Positions 5,196 through 6,927 of a DNA stretch of 6,927 nucleotides are shown in pieces. The notes beneath the pieces were generated by a model. It did not search any database and was not told the origin of the DNA. It saw only the letters and a program-made list of their open reading frames with translations. A program made the translations under genes and the position numbers. Each line of letters begins with the position of its first letter. Position 1 is the stretch's first letter. Where the stretch lies: NCBI GenBank assembly GCA_023425285.1, contig JAFACY010000176.1, positions 1 through 6,927 on the forward strand, given 5' to 3'. Source of the stretch: Bacillota bacterium (GTDB taxonomy: Bacteria; Bacillota; Clostridia; Tissierellales; Sedimentibacteraceae).

Positions 5196-5849
5196 TCAAT
5201 CTATAAAGTAGCCAACGGATTTGAATATTTCATCTAATCCTTTCATATTAATGATCTTAATTTCTTTATATTGTTGTTTAATAAGATTTTCTGTTTCAAA
5301 ATTATTCAATAATCTGGTCACAGAGACTCTATTCATACATGTCATTATTGCAATCTGCTCATGGGTGTAATTAACCACTCCATCAATAGAGTTAGTATAT
5401 AAAAAATAAGCTAATCTTTCATTGGCCTTTGTATAACGACTGTAAGATATATAATTTGTCAATGTGACTATTTTATTATTAAGACATTCAATAAAGTTGA
5501 GAACTGATTTTTTGTTTTTAATACATTCTTCAATAAATACATTGATATCCATATAATAAAGTTGTACATCCGTATCACAATCAACGCTGATGATACGTCT
5601 TTGAAGATTGGCTAAAAGATCACTACCGAAGGTTTGATTTTCATCTATATAAAAGAATGTCATTTCATTGCCGTATTCATTCACGCAGTATACTCTTACA
5701 CGACCCTTCACAATAAAGTATATCTTATCAGGAGATTCACCCTTTTGAAAAATGATTTTCCTTTTTGGGTAGTTTAAAGCCTGACCGTACACCATAAATA
5801 CATCATATAATCCCATGTTTTCACTTTCTGCATTCATATTAAACACCAT
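5196..5849 (-). CDS. Crp/Fnr-family transcriptional regulator
   Basis: The protein has up to 217 residues. An effector-binding beta-roll spans about 22-110, including KIIFQKGESPDKIYFIVKGR (31-50), GNEMTFFYID and the FGSDLLA turn (74-80). A long dimer helix follows (about 103-137), then a winged helix-turn-helix with THEQIAIMTCMNRVSVTRLLNNF (starting at 162) and a wing near 185-205. The beta-roll lacks the Arg-x-Ser phosphate-binding signature of cAMP-binding Crp, and the N-terminus lacks the cysteine cluster of oxygen-sensing Fnr, so the effector is unknown. No strong ribosome binding site precedes ATG 5849. The in-frame ATG at 5837 has GGTG 6 bases upstream and may be the true start (213 residues). 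The gene is divergent from a threonine dehydrogenase gene and is a good candidate for its regulator. The family call is firm. Confidence 0.9.
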   Translation of the reverse strand: MVFNMNAESENMGLYDVFMVYGQALNYPKRKIIFQKGESPDKIYFIVKGRVRVYCVNEYGNEMTFFYIDENQTFGSDLLANLQRRIISVDCDTDVQLYYMDINVFIEECIKNKKSVLNFIECLNNKIVTLTNYISYSRYTKANERLAYFLYTNSIDGVVNYTHEQIAIMTCMNRVSVTRLLNNFETENLIKQQYKEIKIINMKGLDEIFKSVGYFID

Positions 5850-5889
5850 TTTTCAAAATAAATATTTTAAAATGTAGCCATTGTTACGA

Positions 5890-5918
5890 TTGATTTTTAA
5901 ATTTTGTATTATTATAAC
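5890..5918 (+). promoter_or_regulatory. Sigma-A promoter of the threonine dehydrogenase gene
   Basis: TTGATT (5890-5895), a 17-base spacer, and TATAAC (5913-5918) give a good match to the sigma-A consensus. The leader to ATG 5967 would be about 42 bases. The -10 element overlaps that predicted for the divergent regulator gene. Confidence 0.6.
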
Positions 5919-5919
5919 A
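5911..5919 (-). promoter_or_regulatory. Extended -10 promoter of the Crp/Fnr-like regulator gene
   Basis: Read on the minus strand, TGTTATAAT is a perfect extended -10 (TG, one base, TATAAT). The -35 position (around 5934-5939, TATCGT) is poor, as is common for extended -10 promoters. The leader to the gene would be about 55-68 bases. Confidence 0.45.
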
Positions 5920-5966
5920 TAAAACAAAGGAAAACGATAGTATTTTGAAAAACAGGGAGGTAAATC

Positions 5967-6927
5967 ATGAGCAGAAATATGAAATGCATTGTCAAAACAA
6001 GTGCTGGTACGGGAAATTTAGAATTATTGGAAAAACCGATTCCGTTACCGGGAGAAGGAGAGGTACTTATTAAAGTACACTTAGCTGCCATTTGCGGTAC
6101 GGATGTTCATATTAAAGATTGGGAAGAATTTGCATCAAAACGTATAATACCGCCTGTTACAATAGGGCATGAATTTTGCGGAGAAATTATAAGCGTCGGG
6201 TATGGAGTAAATGAAAAAAGAGTCGGGGAACTGGTGTCTGCGGAAAGCCATATAGCATGCCACAAATGTGTTCTGTGTTTAGATGGCAAGGAGAATTTGT
6301 GTATTAATACAAGGGCTATAGGTGTTCATATAGATGGATGTTTTGCCGAATATATTATAATTCCTTCGGAAAATGCCTATGTATGTAATCCTGATATTTT
6401 AGAAGTAAACAATGCAATGCTTGAGCCTTTGGGTGTTGCAGTTCATGCTGCAACGAAGGTATCATTAGCAGGCAAGACAGTGGTTATAACAGGTTGCGGT
6501 CCCATTGGGCTGATGGCAGCAACTGTCGCAAAAAAACTTGGATCCAGCAAGGTGATATGTGTGGAGCCGAATGACTATCGTGCAGAAGCTGCATACAAAA
6601 TGGGTGCGGATCTTGTTTTGAATCCATTTCATTGTGATATTGTACAGAAAATCCGTCAGAAGTGTGAAGGCATCGGACCGGATGTTGTGTTGGAATTCTC
6701 GGGTAATGCAGGCGGAATAAAGGATGCGACAAAATATATCAGGGCAGGTGGCGAAATTATAGTGGGGGGATTGCCTGCTGATGAGATTTCACTTAATTTT
6801 ACAGATATATTTTACCGCGGAGTAAACATGTATGGACTGAGCGGGCGCGAGATGTACCATACCTGGAAGATTATGACCGGGTTGCTTAATTCGGGAATGG
6901 ATGTATCTGATTGTGTCAGTCATATAT
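5967..6927 (+). CDS. tdh: L-threonine 3-dehydrogenase, zinc-dependent; runs off the window
   Basis: ATG 5967 follows GGGAGG (5955-5960) by 6 bases. The frame stays open to the window end (320 codons), with about 25-30 residues expected to be missing. The enzyme oxidises L-threonine with NAD+ to 2-amino-3-ketobutyrate in the cytoplasm, usually followed by the ligase Kbl, which would be looked for downstream. The medium-chain dehydrogenase pattern is complete. Catalytic zinc residues are Cys43 (ICGTDVHI), His68-Glu69 (GHEF) and Glu153 (LEPLG). Structural zinc cysteines are at 98, 101, 104 and 112. The NAD-binding GCGPIG is at 176-181, with Glu200 ending the second strand of the Rossmann fold. 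Features specific to threonine dehydrogenases are ESHIACHKC (93-101), LEFSGNAGG (242-250) and GREMYHTWKIMTGLLNSG (293-310). A related polyol dehydrogenase is the main alternative but fits less well. Confidence 0.88.
   Translation, partial: MSRNMKCIVKTSAGTGNLELLEKPIPLPGEGEVLIKVHLAAICGTDVHIKDWEEFASKRIIPPVTIGHEFCGEIISVGYGVNEKRVGELVSAESHIACHKCVLCLDGKENLCINTRAIGVHIDGCFAEYIIIPSENAYVCNPDILEVNNAMLEPLGVAVHAATKVSLAGKTVVITGCGPIGLMAATVAKKLGSSKVICVEPNDYRAEAAYKMGADLVLNPFHCDIVQKIRQKCEGIGPDVVLEFSGNAGGIKDATKYIRAGGEIIVGGLPADEISLNFTDIFYRGVNMYGLSGREMYHTWKIMTGLLNSGMDVSDCVSHI

Noticed and set aside
5855..5868. Inverted repeat AAAATA-AA-TATTTT just before the Crp/Fnr-like gene
   Set aside because: It could be an operator, but it does not match Crp or Fnr half-sites and such AT-only repeats are frequent by chance here.
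6107..6732. Minus-strand open frames opposite tdh
   Set aside because: The plus-strand frame is a complete-looking dehydrogenase with all zinc ligands; the antisense frames show no motif.
1..6927. Mobile element, prophage, toxin-antitoxin or CRISPR locus
   Set aside because: No transposase, integrase, terminal repeats, target duplications, regularly spaced repeats or known toxin fold are visible; the XRE gene alone is not evidence of a prophage.

Overview
The window reads as chromosomal DNA of an AT-rich, low-GC Gram-positive anaerobe of the Clostridia, most like Lachnospiraceae. This is inferred from strong AGGAGG-type ribosome binding sites, frequent TTG/GTG starts (at 334, 2117, 2234, 3938 and 4767), a zinc-finger anti-sigma factor, LiaI/LiaF-like membrane proteins and the gene order. 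The species cannot be named from this. No tRNA, rRNA, CRISPR array, insertion sequence or prophage gene is visible, and no stretch longer than 300 bases lacks a gene.

Layout. (1) 1-187: the end of a polysaccharide deacetylase gene, closed by a hairpin. (2) 254-1755: a promoter, an unrecognised 400-residue lipoprotein, and an 11-base gap to a 51-residue membrane-anchored peptide. A two-way terminator separates these from the next gene, which is convergent. (3) 1773-2812: an XRE-type repressor-like gene on the minus strand, divergent from a SLOG/DUF1273-like gene whose usual nucleotide-binding motifs are altered. The spacer between them has a promoter and repeated motifs that look like operators. 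(4) 2858-5170: a four-gene operon with overlapping or tightly spaced genes. It encodes an ECF sigma factor, its membrane zinc-finger anti-sigma factor, a membrane protein with two TM2-like repeats, and a small LiaI/LiaF-like membrane protein. It ends in a strong hairpin. (5) 5196-6927: a Crp/Fnr-family regulator on the minus strand, divergent from a gene for a zinc-dependent L-threonine 3-dehydrogenase that runs off the window. Their predicted -10 elements overlap.

How the parts may work together. The sigma/anti-sigma pair is the clearest functional unit. A membrane or envelope signal would release the sigma factor, which probably drives its own operon, and the two downstream membrane proteins are then either the output or part of the sensor. 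The lipoprotein and the deacetylase are also envelope genes, but nothing in the sequence ties them to the sigma factor. The Crp-like protein is placed to control threonine breakdown. The XRE/SLOG pair is the least conventional part and the best candidate for an undescribed signalling or toxin-like module, although the evidence is only gene arrangement and motif changes.
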